Part shown: positions 44,343-56,305 of the stretch, piece after piece
How the letters are laid out: every line of letters starts with the position of its first letter
Position numbering within the stretch: the first letter of the stretch is position 1
Source of the DNA: Tupaia tana
Lineage: Eukaryota; Chordata; Mammalia; Scandentia; Tupaiidae
Direction: 5' to 3'
DNA: 64,000 nt
Assembly: GCA_026018925.1 (NCBI GenBank)
Contig: JAKSZU010000006.1
Location: forward strand, 131,295,592-131,359,591
Position numbers and translations under genes: made by a program
The notes under the pieces: model-generated
Told to the model about the DNA's origin: nothing
Databases searched by the model: none
Seen by the model: the letters and a program-made list of their open reading frames with translations, nothing else

Positions 44343-44612
44343 TTTTTTTAAAAGAGGTTTTGACTTAGGGCATGTGTGCTTGCTGGAGAGAGAGAGAGAC
44401 AAAGACAGAGACAGTGAGAGGGAAAGTGAGAAATTGCCCCCGAAGGGGAGGAGGGCTATACCATAATCCTTTCTCCTTCCTTCTCCATATGGGATCTTAG
44501 TCATGCTTGCACATGCACCAACATGATTTTCAAGCCACCAGATCCAGAACCCAAACCTCAGTTGGCTGTGTAGAAGTCCAGAAACATAACTACTATGCTA
44601 TCTGCTTGTCCC
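44343..44612 (-). mobile_element. Class 2 SINE
   Basis: AGAGGTTTTGACTTAGGGCATG, GCCCCCGAAGGGGAGG, GGGATCTTAGTCATGC, TTTTCAAGCCACCAGATCC, ATCTGCTTGTCCC. Confidence 0.87.
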
Positions 44613-44631
44613 AAGAATGTATTAAATTCTT

Positions 44632-44942
44632 AAAAACAGAATTTCCAGGTCTAGTCAGTGGTGTGGTGGTTAAGGTGCTGTATCCAACATGACTGACTGT
44701 GCAATTAGAGTCCCAGACCCTGTAGCTTGAAAAATGTGCTAAACATGCTGGGCATATGTGCAGGCATGCTCAGAGTCCCAAGAGAAAAATGCAGAAAAAA
44801 ATTGTGGCGTGGCCATGTCCCTGGGGGCGGGGGGCGGGGTTGCCTTCTTACTCCCTCCCTCTCTTTCTTTCTGTCCCTCTGGTGAGCACATGAACCCTGT
44901 AGCAAATTTAAAAGCAAAACAAAAACAAAAAAACAGAATTTC
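44632..44942 (+). mobile_element. Class 2 SINE with target-site duplication
   Basis: Element 44646-44928, AAAAACAGAATTTC at 44632-44645 and 44929-44942. GTGTGGTGGTTAAGGTGC head, GCTTGAAAAATGTGC, AATTGTGGCGTGGCC, a G-rich GGGGGCGGGGGGCGGGG run at 44824-44840. Confidence 0.92.
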
Positions 44943-45200
44943 TATTAAAATATCTTATAAGAATAAATTTAGTTTTTTTTTCAGGAGAATTGAAATATGG
45001 ACTATTAAGTTATTTCATTCATGAACATGGAATATCTCTCCCTTTACTTAGATCACTTGTGAATTTCAATAGCTCTTGTATATAAGTATGTGACACTTCT
45101 TTTTCTTTATGTCACTCTGCTTATGTGTTAACATATCTTTGATCTCCTATTTTAATTTGTTTTATTATATTTTAATCTAAATGTAATGGGAGACACTTTT
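44943..45200 (-). mobile_element. L1M ORF2 fragment
   Basis: TTCATGAACATGGAATATCTCTCCC, TACTTAGATCACTTGTGAATTTC and AATAGCTCTTGTATATAAG are antisense ORF2, the 5'-ward continuation of the L1 at 41951-44342. Confidence 0.7.
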
Positions 45201-45983
45201 GGGCTACCTTTGATCCCATTCCGTTCCCTTTGGAGGCAAAATTCAGTTATTTGTTGTCACATATCAGAAATCAATGCCAACTACAAAAGTATTGGCTAGT
45301 CAAGTCAATTTTACATGCTTTACAGATAGTCAGGAACAAAGATCCACATTTCATTACCCAGAAATTTATTAATATTACCTATTAGACATTCCCATTCTGC
45401 TATATTTCCTCTCCTGCAGTGGGCTGTTTGATCTCTTTCTCCACAACACTGTCTTTCTAGATATACAAGTTCTGGCTTCTTAGTTTTTCTAACTCTGAAT
45501 TTCTTACATACACCACTGAAAACTATCTTCAATATTGGGAATGACCATTTTATAAAAATGACTTCTATTTGAACAAATCACAGACCCTCTTAGGTTTCAA
45601 TCTTGTGGATAAGAAGGAGAGTTTAATAAAAAGTACACTTTTACCCGTTGTTCGTAATGTATGCTTTGAACTATTAAATGAGCTGTTCTGTGTTTTTCAG
45701 AACCCCTTTTGTATTCTCTCCTGTCTAAGGCCAAACATACTCATACCCCTGGGCTATATAACAGAAAAAGGTATAGACTATGGTATAAAATTAAACTGTA
45801 TCTGTGGCCTAGTTCTGCTGGTTGATTGCTATGAGCCGGAAGACTAGCTTCTTACCTTTGCCTCCTGTTAGTGTCTCTTTTCTAAAGTAGGGCTATTAAA
45901 TGGACATGTTTTATAGAGTTGCTTTGAAAATGAAATAAAATAATGCTTAGAAGCTCTCAATACGTTGGTGGCATTTGATAAGT
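45201..45983. other. Unique sequence, nothing recognised
   Basis: A 92-codon plus-strand frame (45569-45847) has no recognised similarity or upstream context. I do not call it a gene. Confidence 0.4.
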
Positions 45984-45999
45984 TCTTTTTATTTTTTTT

Positions 46000-46312
46000 A
46001 AAGGTTTTTTTTTTTCTTTTTTTTGAGCGTTTTTTTTTTGTTTGTTTGTTTTGTTTTGCTATAGGGCGCGTGCGCTCGCCAGACAGACAGAGAGAGACAG
46101 AGAGACAGAAAGCGAGAAATCACCCCCCAGGGGGGATGGTCACGCCGCAATCCCTTCTCTTCCATTCTCCTCTCGGGATCTTGGGCACGCACGCACACGC
46201 GCCCGGCGTGAGTTCTAAGCCACCGGGTCCGGGACACGAACAGCAGTCGACTACGTGGGAGTCCAGCGACATAGCCATTATGCTAACTGCTGGTTCCCAT
46301 AAAGGTTTTTTT
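46000..46312 (-). mobile_element. Class 1a SINE inserted in the tail of an older SINE
   Basis: Element 46017-46299. TAAAGGTTTTTTTTT occurs on both sides. (TTTG)n tail, GCTATAGGGCGCGTGCGC, sense B box GTTCGTGTCC, CTAACTGCTGGTTCCC. Confidence 0.95.
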
Positions 46313-46574
46313 TTCTGTAGGATGTGTGCACTTGCCAGGGAGAGCCAGAGAGTAAGAGAGGAAGAGAGGGAAAGTGAGAAGTCACTCCCACAGTGGGAAA
46401 GGCCAAATCTCATTACCTTCTTCTCCATTCTCCTCTTGGGATTTTGGGCACAAACACACGCACACACACACACTCGTGCCCAGCGTGATTTTCAAGTCGC
46501 CAAGTTCGGGACTTGAACCACAAAATCAGCTGTGAGATCTAGCACCTTAACCACAATGCCACCTGGTGGTCCCA
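46303..46574 (-). mobile_element. Class 2 SINE
   Basis: TTTCTGTAGGATGTGTGCAC, GAGAAGTCACTCCCACAGTGGG, GGGATTTTGGGCACAAACAC, GGGACTTGAACCAC, CCACCTGGTGGTCCC. Confidence 0.9.
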
Positions 46575-46850
46575 ATAAATTCTTAATATATTTTTACTTA
46601 ACATATTTATTATCATCTTTAGATACATTACTCTGATCTCTTTTTCTGTTCAAGTTAACAGAAGCTTTCTTAAACAACTAGAGGTGTCTTATGATCATAA
46701 GTAAAGAGGGTTTGAGAAAAATAAGATCCTCCTCTTCTAACACTGGATCATTAGGTCATTGTAGAAAATTAGGAACTTTATCATAGTCCTAGTGTATTCT
46801 ATATAACCATCCTCTCCATATCTGGGGAGAAATGAAAAACTCTGACTCCT
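46575..46850. other. Unique sequence
   Basis: No recognised feature. Confidence 0.4.
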
Positions 46851-47130
46851 AGGACCAGCAGATGGCATAATAGTTATGTCTCCCAACTCCCATATAGTTG
46901 ATCATGGTTTGAGTCCTGGACATGGTTGCTTAAAACTCATGCTGGGCACATGTGTGTGGATGCGCAAAATCCCAAGAGGAGAATGGAAGAAAAGGAATTG
47001 TAGCATGGCTATTCCCTTGGGGGGGGGGGGCGGTTGTGTGTGTGATTTCTCACTTTTTGTCTTTCTGTCTCTCTTTGTCTCTCCATTGAGTACCTGTATC
47101 TTATAGCAAAAATGTCTCTAAAAACACCCA
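46851..47130 (+). mobile_element. Class 1b SINE
   Basis: AGGACCAGCAGATGGCATAATAG, B box GTTTGAGTCC, GCGCAAAATCCCAAGAGG, TTGG then a G12 run, CT tract, ATAGCAAAAATGTCTC. CTCTGACTCCT before and CTTTGACTCCT after suggest a degraded duplication. Confidence 0.9.
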
Positions 47131-47135
47131 AAAAT

Positions 47136-47392
47136 CCAAAAGACTTTGACTCCTTTGGAGTAGCAGCAAAGTTTCTATAAATAGGATTTCTCAGCTAATA
47201 GTCATAACCAGTGTCTTAGTTGAAGGTCTAAAAATCTAGGTTTGATGTAATAGAGATGGCTCAGTTATTAGTATGCAGGGGAGAGACACGTATAACTCTA
47301 AAGCCAGAAGAGCTATTTTATTGATGAATACAAGTAGGTTGTCTCTTGTCAAGATTTACACAAAGCAATAGTCACGTATAAGTAACTGTTCT
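47136..47392. other. Unique sequence
   Basis: No recognised feature. Confidence 0.35.
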
Positions 47393-47668
47393 AGTCTCCT
47401 GATTTTTTTTGGAGAGGTTTTTGCTATCGGGCGCATGTGCTCACCAGAAAGACAGAGACAGAGACAGAAAGTGAGAAGTCACCACCCAGGGGGGATGGCT
47501 ACGCCACAATCCCTTCTCCTCCATTCTCCTCTCGGGATCTTGGGCATGCACACACATGTGCCTCGTGTGAGTTTAAGCCACTGGGTCTGGGACTCGAACC
47601 GTAGTCGACTACATGGGAGTTAAGCGACATAGCCATTACGCTAACTGCTGGTCCCAGTCTCCTGATTT
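47393..47668 (-). mobile_element. Class 1b SINE with target-site duplication
   Basis: Element 47406-47655, AGTCTCCTGATTT at 47393-47405 and 47656-47668. Sense B box GTTCGAGTCC intact. Confidence 0.96.
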
Positions 47669-48268
47669 CTAATGAGCTATTCCATGCAGCCATGCTGCTT
47701 CCTTCAATCTCCCCTCTCCTTTTCCTTATAATGGGTCTTAGAAGAATTAGACTCTTTTCTCTCTCTCACTATAGAAAGATTTCCTGGAGATACGATTTGA
47801 ACTAAACAACAAAATTCTGAGGTGGCTCTTACTGGTTGTTGATGATTTATGGAGGCCCAATAACAGAATCCAGCATGTTCACCTAGATACAAAGAGGTAG
47901 ATTTTGAGATCAGTGTGTAAATCAGGTGTGCCTATCACTTTTTTAAATGTAACACACTCTAGCTGACAAATAGGATGCTCCATCCTGTCAGGCAGACTGG
48001 ACATTGTATCTCATCCCTTATTCGGGCCTTCTACCTTTCTTCTCATTCTTCCCCTGCCACCCTTTCTCTGCTTCCTTCGAGTTTCATCAGAATTCAGAAA
48101 GCTTATGTGGTACCTGGGACCCAGGAAAGGGTCTCTGACTTCTAGTTTATTGTGCGAATACTCTCACTGTTCAGGTAGGTAAGCAGTGGCCTCTTGAAGT
48201 TTTCTGCTCTGCAGCTTTGCAGGTAGGGGGTGCCCTTCCAAAGCTGGAGACCTTAGTGCATGAATCTT

Positions 48269-48271
<3 letters not shown>
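47669..48271. other. Unique sequence, nothing recognised
   Basis: No repeat, RNA or exon recognised. Confidence 0.4.
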
Positions 48272-48317
<46 letters not shown>

Positions 48318-48543
48318 CATAGGGCACATGCGCTTATGTGAGAGAGACAGAGAGAGGGAAAGAGAGAAATCACCTCCCGGGGCATGGCCATGCTACAGTC
48401 CCTTCTCCTTGATTCTCCTCTTGGGATTTTAGGCATGCACGCACAGGCACCCAACATAATTTTTAAGCTACCGGGTCCAAAACTTGAACCAGTCAGCCAT
48501 CTAAGAATCCAGCCACCTTAACTACCCACCACCTGCTGGCCCC
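48272..48543 (-). mobile_element. Class 2 SINE with T44 tail
   Basis: An uninterrupted run of about 44 T (48272-48315), then GCCATAGGGCACATGCGC, CACCTCCCGGGGCATGGCC, GGGATTTTAGGCATGC, CACCACCTGCTGGCCCC. Confidence 0.92.
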
Positions 48544-48729
48544 AGGGTTTTACCTTTCTAAGTAAACCTGCTATTATCTACTCTCAGGGCAGCTGCTGCC
48601 TCCCAGAGGAGCCACAGAGCTGGGCAAAAGAACTGTGGTTCCGGATTCCCTACCATTCTGAGATCTTCTTTCCTACTTCTCTTACCTTAAACTATCATCT
48701 CTCTCTCATTTATTTTTGCAATAGATGGT
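48544..48729. other. Unique spacer
   Basis: No recognised feature. Confidence 0.35.
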
Positions 48730-48983
48730 GTTTTTAGAGTTTATTTCTTCCTTCTGTGAGACAGAGAGACAGAGAGTGAGAATGAGTGAAAGAGACAGAG
48801 ACAGTGAGGTGGGAAACCCTAACAGGGTCTTCCTGCTGTGATCCAGTCCCAGTCTCGACCAGCCAGAGTCGCAGGTGCAAGCACTTGGACCTGGCAAGTA
48901 TAGGGAAACCCAAGGACGTGATTCTGGGACCTTCCCACGGAGCTTCAGCATCACAGAGTGTTGTGTCACTGCTGTCCCAGCTG
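48730..48983 (-). mobile_element. Class 4 SINE
   Basis: GTTTTTAGAGTTTATTTCTTCC, GA-rich tract, CCCTAACAGGGTCTTCCTG, CGACCAGCCAGAGTCGCAGG, GACCTTCCCACGGAGC, CAGAGTGTTGTGTCACTGCTG. Confidence 0.9.
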
Positions 48984-49163
48984 CTATCGCAGCTGGCCTA
49001 CTGTAGATAGTGAATGCCCACTCATCACAATGTCAAAGTCATTAGCAACCTAAAAACTGCTTTCCTTCAAGGGCAAGGCAGTAGAAGAAATACGTGATTT
49101 CATCTTTTTAGTGTGGCAAAGACAGAGAAGACAAGGAAAAACACTAAATTTATATATTAAAAA

Positions 49164-49423
49164 AGTCTGAACATGGGACCGGACAGTGGTGCAGAGGGAC
49201 CACAGTGCTCTGTGAGGCTGACCCACATGGGAAGGTTTTGAGTTACATCCAGAAGCTTCCCGGAACATGCCAGGTATACGCCTACCCATGATCTGGGACT
49301 GGCTGAGTCTGGGCGTAAATTGTGGGATGAAGATCCTGTTGGGGGTGCTAGCTCTCTTTTCTCTCTCTGCTTCTCTTGCTTATGAAAAAAAAAATAATAA
49401 ACTTTAAAAAGGAGTCTGAATAT
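49164..49423 (+). mobile_element. Class 4 SINE, best preserved plus copy
   Basis: Element 49175-49412. GGGACCGGACAGTGGTGCAG, GACCCACATGGGAAGG, CATGATCTGGGACTGGCTG, ATTGTGGGATGAAGATCCTG, TGGGGGTGC, CT tract, AATAATAAACTTTAAAAA. AGTCTGAACAT/AGTCTGAATAT flank it. Confidence 0.93.
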
Positions 49424-51203
49424 TCATTGCTTGGTACAAAAATAAAGTAGGTTAGTATGACTTTGAAATATAAACCTCATACCAGAAAGTTCTTTAATGT
49501 TGGACCGTGAGAAGTGCTAATTAACACTAATTTTTTAGATCATTACAAGTATTAAATTTATTTGCAGTAATAATAAGTTCACGGATTATATGAAGGCTTT
49601 TTATGCAAAGGATTTAGAGCAATTACTTTTCATGTCCACTAAGGATGACAGAAGAGCCAATGGTCTTAAAGGGAACCAGCAAGGGTTTAGCTTTTATGTC
49701 ATTAAGTGGCCTAAAAGACAGGTCCAGGGTGTCGTCATGACTGACAGACAGGGAAACAGCATGAAGTGTCCGGAAGAATCCCTAAATTTTCTTAGGGTGT
49801 GACTCAAGCTTGGCACAGTTCCATAGTCTATTGATGTCACTGTGGTGTTAAAAACGTTTCAGAACCAGAAAATAAGGCAAAGGGATGATTGTGTGTCCTT
49901 TCAATGTCACACTGGAGCATTGCCCAATAGGCCCAGATGAGATGCATGTTTGTGTCCTTGACTGCTACTTACTATTGATTAAGACACAGACACTGTGAAG
50001 TTTCCAGTTAACTTACAAATTGTGGTCTATTAGAAGAAAATGATTTCTGCCAGGTGGAAAAGATGGCGAAGGTTATGGTTAGATTGCCCGGCAGGATACT
50101 AACTGGGCTTGCCTCTAACCCAACAAACTCATTTTAGCATCTCTTCCCAACTGAGTGTATAAACCTCTAGTTAGTAAATTCTGTCTTAGAAGCAGCTGTA
50201 CTATCTTGCTGGTTCCCTTATTAATAGATTAAATACGTTTCTGATTTGTGCTCATGCTAAGTTTGCATGAAAGTCCTGCATTTAATTTTTTGAAAATTAA
50301 CTGTGGGGAATCAAGATCACTGATTTTCTGGCAAATTGAATGTGTGTGTGTGGCTGAGATGGGAGAAAGAGAGAGACATTTTGTACGTAGGTAGATGGTA
50401 TATGATTACAAGCAGTAGAAATCTACACACCAAAGTGCGCATCTGTGAAGATGTACGACGGTGGGTGATCTCAAACTGGAGAGGTAAAGGGTGGTGGGGG
50501 GCAAACAAGAAAAAGAGAGAAAGAAAGAAAAGGCAGAAGGAAAAAATTCTGCTTTGAAAACTCTCTAACATGTATGAATGTACCACTTTGTATAAAATGA
50601 AATATTTATGGTTATGCATAATTTTTTAAATGTGTGGACACATGTACATACTCTCATGGACAAGGCTGTCTGTGATAGGCAATCGAAAAGACAAACAGCA
50701 ATAATGAGTGCGAAGTGTATATATTATGATTCAACATAGTAATCAACAGAGCAGATCTAAGCAAAAATCTCATGTATGTATATTTATGGTTTGTGCACAC
50801 ATGTGTGTAGATGTCTGTAGGTGTGTTTACACACACATACACATAAAAAAGGTATCCATATAAGTCTATTAACGGGAAATCTGAGGTGGGTGGGATAGAG
50901 GGTAGAGTGGGCTGGGGAGATTTACTTTAAATGCCTTTATATGTTTGATTTTGTTAGAAAACCGTGTAAATAAGTGTTATGAATTTGCACATATAAATAA
51001 AATTTACATATATTTTATAGATATATATATACCTGTGTATATATAAGGTATTTTCTAAAAATAAAAACAACAGTAGCTGTAATGTGACTCATTATTGCTC
51101 TGTAACAAGCTAGTGGAGCAGGCTTCTCTCGCTCTCAGTTTCTTCAATTGTGCAATGATGTAGAGGGACAATTAACACTAAAGCACTTAACATTTACACT
51201 TTT
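49424..51203. other. Largely unique block, one possible CR1/L3 scrap
   Basis: CTAAGGATGACAGAAGAGCC and AATGGTCTTAAAGGG near 49637-49672 resemble the 3' region of CR1/L3 LINEs. A purine-rich run lies at 50507-50545. Otherwise nothing recognised; no SINE for about 1.8 kb. Confidence 0.35.
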
Positions 51204-51336
51204 GGGCCAGCAGGTGGCATGGTGGTTAAGGCATAGGCCTCCCACATGGCCAAATGCAATTTAAGTCCTGGATCTGTGACTTGCTTTCTCTCTCTCTCTC
51301 TCTGTCTCTCTCTCTCGCATATATGTCCCATAGCAA

Positions 51337-51376
<40 letters not shown>
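51204..51376 (+). mobile_element. Class 3 SINE with (ATA)n tail
   Basis: GGGCCAGCAGGTGGCATGGTGG, TTTAAGTCCTGGATC, CT tract, ATGTCCCATAGC, then (AAT)n at 51339-51376. Confidence 0.92.
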
Positions 51377-51380
<4 letters not shown>

Positions 51381-51519
51381 TTTAAATACATACTTCTTTT
51401 GAAAAACCTATATTTGAAAGTTCCTTGAAATATAAGAAAGCTGAAATTAGCTGTTAACATGTCAAAATATAAAAATAAAAGAGGAAAGAAAGTATTTAAA
51501 TGAAGAAAAGAAAGAAAAA

Positions 51520-51764
51520 GGACCAGCAAATGCCATTAAAGTTAAAGTAGCTGGATCCCACATGACCAGTCATGTGGTTCAAGTCCCAGACTCGTGTCTT
51601 GAGAAAAATGCCAGGCAAGTGTGCTTGTGTGCCCCAAATCAGGGAGAGGAGAATGGAGAAGGGATGATGATGTGACCATGCCCACATCATAATGGGGGTG
51701 GGGTGATTTTTTACTTTCTTTCTGTCTCTGGTCAATATATGCACCCTAAACTAAAACAAGAAAA
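51520..51764 (+). mobile_element. Class 2 SINE
   Basis: GGACCAGCAAATGCC, GGCTGG-like GCTGGATCCCACATGACC, GGTTCAAGTCCCAG, GAGAATGGAGAAGGG, GGGGTGGGGTGATTTTTTAC, GCACCCTAAACTAAAAC. Confidence 0.85.
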
Positions 51765-51769
51765 GAATA

Positions 51770-51800
<31 letters not shown>

Positions 51801-51905
51801 AAGAGAGAGAGAAGGAAGAAAGGAAGGAAGGAAAGGAGTTAGGAAGATAGAAATGTAGGAAGAGAGGAGGAAAGAAGGAAGTGAGGGAGGAGGAAAGGAA
51901 GGACA
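51765..51905. repeat. Purine-rich (GA/GGAA)n tract
   Basis: Nearly pure A/G over 140 bases, probably expanded from the preceding SINE's tail. Confidence 0.9.
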
Positions 51906-54900
51906 AAGGGTAGAGCCACTTAGGAAACCTTGATTTGATGTTCGGGTACTTTTGCCAATTTGTTTACAGTTGTGCAACACCATATTATTGTAGCATCTAC
52001 TTTGCTTTTGTTCAGTTGTCTTTATGGTAACAGACATTGCAACAAAATGTGTTTTATTTGGGCAAAGATTCACTTTTAGGACATAAATCTTTTTTTTTTT
52101 TTGTATCCATGGATAAAACTTTTTCTTTTTTTTTGCTGTAGAGTAATATTTTGAAATTTTGTAACTGCATACACATAGAATGATTACTCTCTCAATATTG
52201 TTTTGAAATTCTCTCTTCCCTCACCACTTTTCTCCTTTAGGTGGTTTGTCTGGTTGATTATATTAAATATACATTTTTATTTTTAAATTTGGGTAGGTGA
52301 ATTTGTACACAGCCTATTGGGCATTTGCTGACTCAAATTCTCCAAGTTATATAGCTTCATCTGGATGCTAATTACTTGAATAAAAGAGAAATAGAAACTT
52401 AGTTTTTTAATTTGATACTTTTATAAATCACAAATAATAAATTCTTTAGAAATGAAAGCATTTATTAATCATATTTTAATTAGAGTATAAGAATAGTACC
52501 TATTCTAAAATTAGAAAACTGTTACAGTATTCTTTTACACTTGCATATTGAATGTAGCACGTCATATTTTTATCAACTATTTTTCCCAGATATCTGCAAA
52601 ATGATGTGGTTTTCCTCTGATTTAAGGTTTATAACGAAGGAAGAACAGATGCAACTGGTAATTTCAACACAAACACCCAAGTTCCAGATGTCTTCTCAGA
52701 TATATGCCAAAATTAAATGCAGATTTTGTTAAAACATGCAATCTATTCTTTTAACCTGTTAGCATTTCTAGTCCGCACTGATGAACTGATGAGTTCTCCC
52801 ATCTTTAATTCACCTTTAACTAATCATCCACTTACAGAAGTGTTCTTTACTCTCTCAGCGATTAAACCCTCAACAGTTAATTCAAGATTCAAACACCTAG
52901 AGCTACAGTGTTTTTTTTTTTTTTTAATGTTTTACTAATTCTTACTAAAATCTTCCAATTCATTTTCCATTTTCCTGGTGGGATAAGAGAAACCAATTAT
53001 CTGCCAAAAGCATTCCATATTGGATACTAAATGAAGTCAGGTAACAGCTGTCCAGTCTAAACTTTGGTGGATAATTAGCAGATCCAATATCCAAAAGAAA
53101 CAGGTAATTGTTGTGATTCATGAATTTGTTGCCAGGGCAGATAGTTTACAGCTTACATAGTTTTCCCTAAAGAGGAAAGCTACCTAGGTGCTTTGAGCAA
53201 TATAATGCTGCTCTCTCCATATTTAAAGAGAATTGCTGTTTACTTTGGGGATGTTCTTGGCATTCAACTATTTTATTTTTTATTTCTCTTCATTTTTTCT
53301 CGGTGATGTTCAGGGCCCCAATGAAATATGAAAATTTCACTCAGGCGGGAATACAGAGGAATTGTGCCTAAGCAGAAATGGTATAGCACCTGCTTATGCT
53401 GGGGCATTATGGGGGTCTATGTGCAGCTGTAATTTGTTATATAATATTTTAAAGCTTACAAAGCACAGGCACACCTTTCTTTTATTTATGTTGCGTAGCA
53501 ACCCTTGATGTATGTATTTTTGTTATTATTTCTATACTAGCTGAGCAATCTGAAGCTTAGTGAATTCCCTAATAGTGTCTAGTGAGCAAAGGTAGGAGAA
53601 GAATGCCTATCAGCCTGTTCTCTATTACTTTATGAATAACTTCCAAGGAAGTAAGACAGTTCCATGACCCCAGCTCATTTCCCCTCCAGCCTACTATGTT
53701 AGAAATTCCAACTGCACATCATTGCTTTGAATCATCAGAGTCTAGGAGAGCACTGTAGTCCTAGAATTGTGTGATGTGCAAAGGGAGTGCACCAACACAT
53801 TGGGACGCCATAGCATGAGGTACAGGCATTATGTCTATTCTAGGTCTCTGTATTTGAGATAGGGTCTTCCACCTGGGAGAAAGCTACCAAAGCACTCCTT
53901 CCAAAGATTAAAACATGAACAGGGCTTGTCTTCCTTATGTTTTTGGACACTTCTATTATAGACTCCTCTACCTCCTACCCATTCTCTGGCTTCTCATGTG
54001 TGCCTGGTTTTTCTGCCATATTCTTCCTTCTCCCCTTCACTCCTTCCTCTCTTTCCTACTCCTGCCAGATTATGAGATGAGTTCTTCCTTTAGATAGTCT
54101 TCTGTGTTTTCTGCTCTGATAAATTACTCTATGCATACATACCATTAGACAGAAATACTTCTTTGGCATTTTAAATGTATCCTAGCCAGGCCCAAATATA
54201 ACCATAAGAAAATTTTATACAAATTTCAGATTGCTTGGGAAAGAAACTTGATGGCTAGGATTGAAGTTGTTTCTCTTAGTAAAAGATGGAACTCTCCTTG
54301 TTGCTAGGTTTCTGGAGTTCTAGATATTTCCTTCTTGACCTTATTTTCTTCTCTCTCGAGGGCCCTCACATTGCTTGAATTTCAGAGCAAGTGAGAAAAC
54401 AACTTGTGTTTCATTTCTCTTTTGCCTTTTCCTCAAACTGACATAATTTTGAATGTCTTAATAAATGTAAGTAAAATAGCGTAGGGCAAGGGATTGTGAG
54501 TGGAAAGGTACAGGTTGGGTAATGTGAATTATTCAAAAATAGTGTAAGATAGATAAAAGAAACTTTTTAAAATATTTTGTATTTCCAGTGAGCTGATGTT
54601 TCAAAAACCCTAGTCTCATTTTGTGGTAGTAGATTCTAAAGGATAAACCAATTTCTAAATTATATACCAAAATTACTCTACCAAATAGTAGTTCATTGAA
54701 AGATAGTTGCAATGGAACTGAAAACATAATTGTACAGTTACTAGTATTATATCTGTTTCTTTTTATGTTTGAAGAAACTCCTGGGGTAAAATAATTACTT
54801 TTGGATTAAAAACTAGAAACGACAATGCAGCATCTAACATTTATTAAATTTTTACTGTGAACAAAGCATTATTGTTGTTTCAACTTTTTATTTTGAAATA

Positions 54901-55012
54901 TTTTAAAGGTACAGACGATTTGAAAGAAAAGGTACACTTACTATACTTTTAGGTATAGTAAAGTGAAAAAAGTCTTAGTAACTAATACCAGTGTCCCTCT
55001 AAAGGAGATTTG
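51906..55012. other. SINE-free block, mostly unique
   Basis: About 3.1 kb with no lineage SINE. A diverged MIR is likely at 53455-53610 (AAGCACAGGCACACC, GCAATCTGAAGCTTAGTGAATTCCC). Otherwise nothing recognised; no convincing exon. Confidence 0.4.
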
Positions 55013-55031
55013 TGTGTGTGTGTGTGTGTGT
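55013..55031. repeat. (TG)n microsatellite
   Basis: Pure TG run. Confidence 0.9.
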
Positions 55032-55222
55032 TGGATGGGTGTGCAGAAGAGTAATACTCTGAGGATGTGGTGTGTAAAGAGAAAGAACAAGCTTACATGC
55101 AAAATCTAGGAGAATGTGGTAGTCAGGAAGGACGAAGAGAGAAAAGGGATTCAGAGAGTTAAAAAAAAAAAAAAGAAGTTGACTGAACCAGAAAGTAGAG
55201 TTCAACTAAGAATTTTAAATCT

Positions 55223-55310
55223 GGGCCAGCAGGTGGCATGGCTGTTAAGGCACTGGACTCCCACATGGCTGACTGCGACTCAAGTCCTGGAGCTGGCCAT
55301 TTGCTTTCTC
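55223..55310 (+). mobile_element. Class 3 SINE, 3' truncated
   Basis: GGGCCAGCAGGTGGCATGGC, GACTCCCACATGGCTGACTGCG, CAAGTCCTGGAGC; the usual CT tract and A tail are missing. Confidence 0.85.
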
Positions 55311-55473
55311 CCCACAGTGCTCTTTCATCTTGTGTTCTCTACAGCTCGGGTGAATGATGGTCCTGTAAAAGCTTTCTTCTTTAAGTATGGAGTCAAGTGA
55401 AAGTATTAAGGAGTGTACGAATTAAGATCCTAAGGGCTTTGATGTTTTAAAAGTATGAATACATGTTAATTAG

Positions 55474-55720
55474 GGTCATCTCTGTAGTACAGAAGTTAAG
55501 CTGTGCATAGAGAGCCAGTTCTCACCTGGCTAACTGCGGTCCAAATCCTGGCTCCAGTAGCTTGAAAAACACACTGGGTACATGTACATGCAAGTCCCAA
55601 ATCATGATGGGATAGAGAAATGAAGAAAACAAAGCCTATACTCATTATGCCCCTCTAGGACATACTTTCCCTTTCTCTCTGGTGAGTGAACATGCCCTCT
55701 GGAAATATATTTAAAATAAT
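55474..55720 (+). mobile_element. Diverged class 2 SINE
   Basis: CTGGCTAACTGCGGTCC, GTAGCTTGAAAAACACACTGGG, ATGCAAGTCCCAAATC, TTTCTCTCTGGTGAGTG and CATGCCCTCTGG. Confidence 0.85.
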
Positions 55721-55799
55721 CAAAATTTGGTGCCAGAATAATTTTTATAAATTATTAATTATCAATAATTAATTATATTATTAATATATAAGTACATTA

Positions 55800-55960
55800 T
55801 TATTTTATTAATTTATTTTTATGTACATTCAATGGCATTTTTTAGCTTATGAAGTGAAGATTTCAATATGTGAACATTTCTCCCCAGTCCAGTTGATCAA
55901 AATATCTTCAACAGATTACACCACACCTCTCCGTCCCGGATCTTTCTAACTTAATATTTT
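55800..55960 (-). mobile_element. L1 3' UTR end, same family as 62.2 kb
   Basis: TACATTCAATGGCATTTTTTAGC, TCAATATGTGAACATTTCTCCCC and CCAGTTGATCAAAATAT match 62205-62288 closely. A short 5'-truncated insertion of the younger L1 family. Confidence 0.8.
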
Positions 55961-55990
55961 GAATTTTTTTTTTTTTAATCTACACACTTT

Positions 55991-56286
55991 AAAAACCCAT
56001 TCATTGGGAGCCAGCAGTTAGCGTAATGGCTATGTTGCTGGACTCCCATTTAGTCGACGCGGTTTGCATCCCGGACCCGGTGGCTTAAAACTCACGCCGG
56101 GCGCATGCGCGTGCGTGCCCAAGATCCCGAGAGGAGAATGGAGGAGAAGGGATTGCGGCGTGACCATCCCCCCTGGGGGGTTATTTCTCACTTTCTGTCT
56201 CTATGTCTCTGTCTGTCTGGTGAGCGCACGCGCCCTATAGCAAAAACCTCTCAAAAAAAAAAAAAAAACACAAAAAACCATTCATT
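55991..56286 (+). mobile_element. Class 1a SINE
   Basis: Element 56006-56271. AAAAACCCATTCATT before and AAAAACCATTCATT after. B box GTTTGCATCC, decayed from GTTCGCGTCC. One base is lost in GTCGACGCGG. Confidence 0.96.
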
Positions 56287-56305
56287 CATATATCCTTAAT
56301 TATTT

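Noticed and set aside
45569..45847. 92-codon frame in unique DNA (possible ERV pol or exon)
   Set aside because: No pol, gag or env motif and no other recognisable domain; length is compatible with chance in AT-rich DNA.
45965..46516. 183-codon plus-strand open frame
   Set aside because: It runs through the antisense of two adjoining SINEs. The same peptide pieces (HNPF/PQSLLLHSPLGILGTHAHAPG) recur at dozens of SINE copies, so this is not a gene family.
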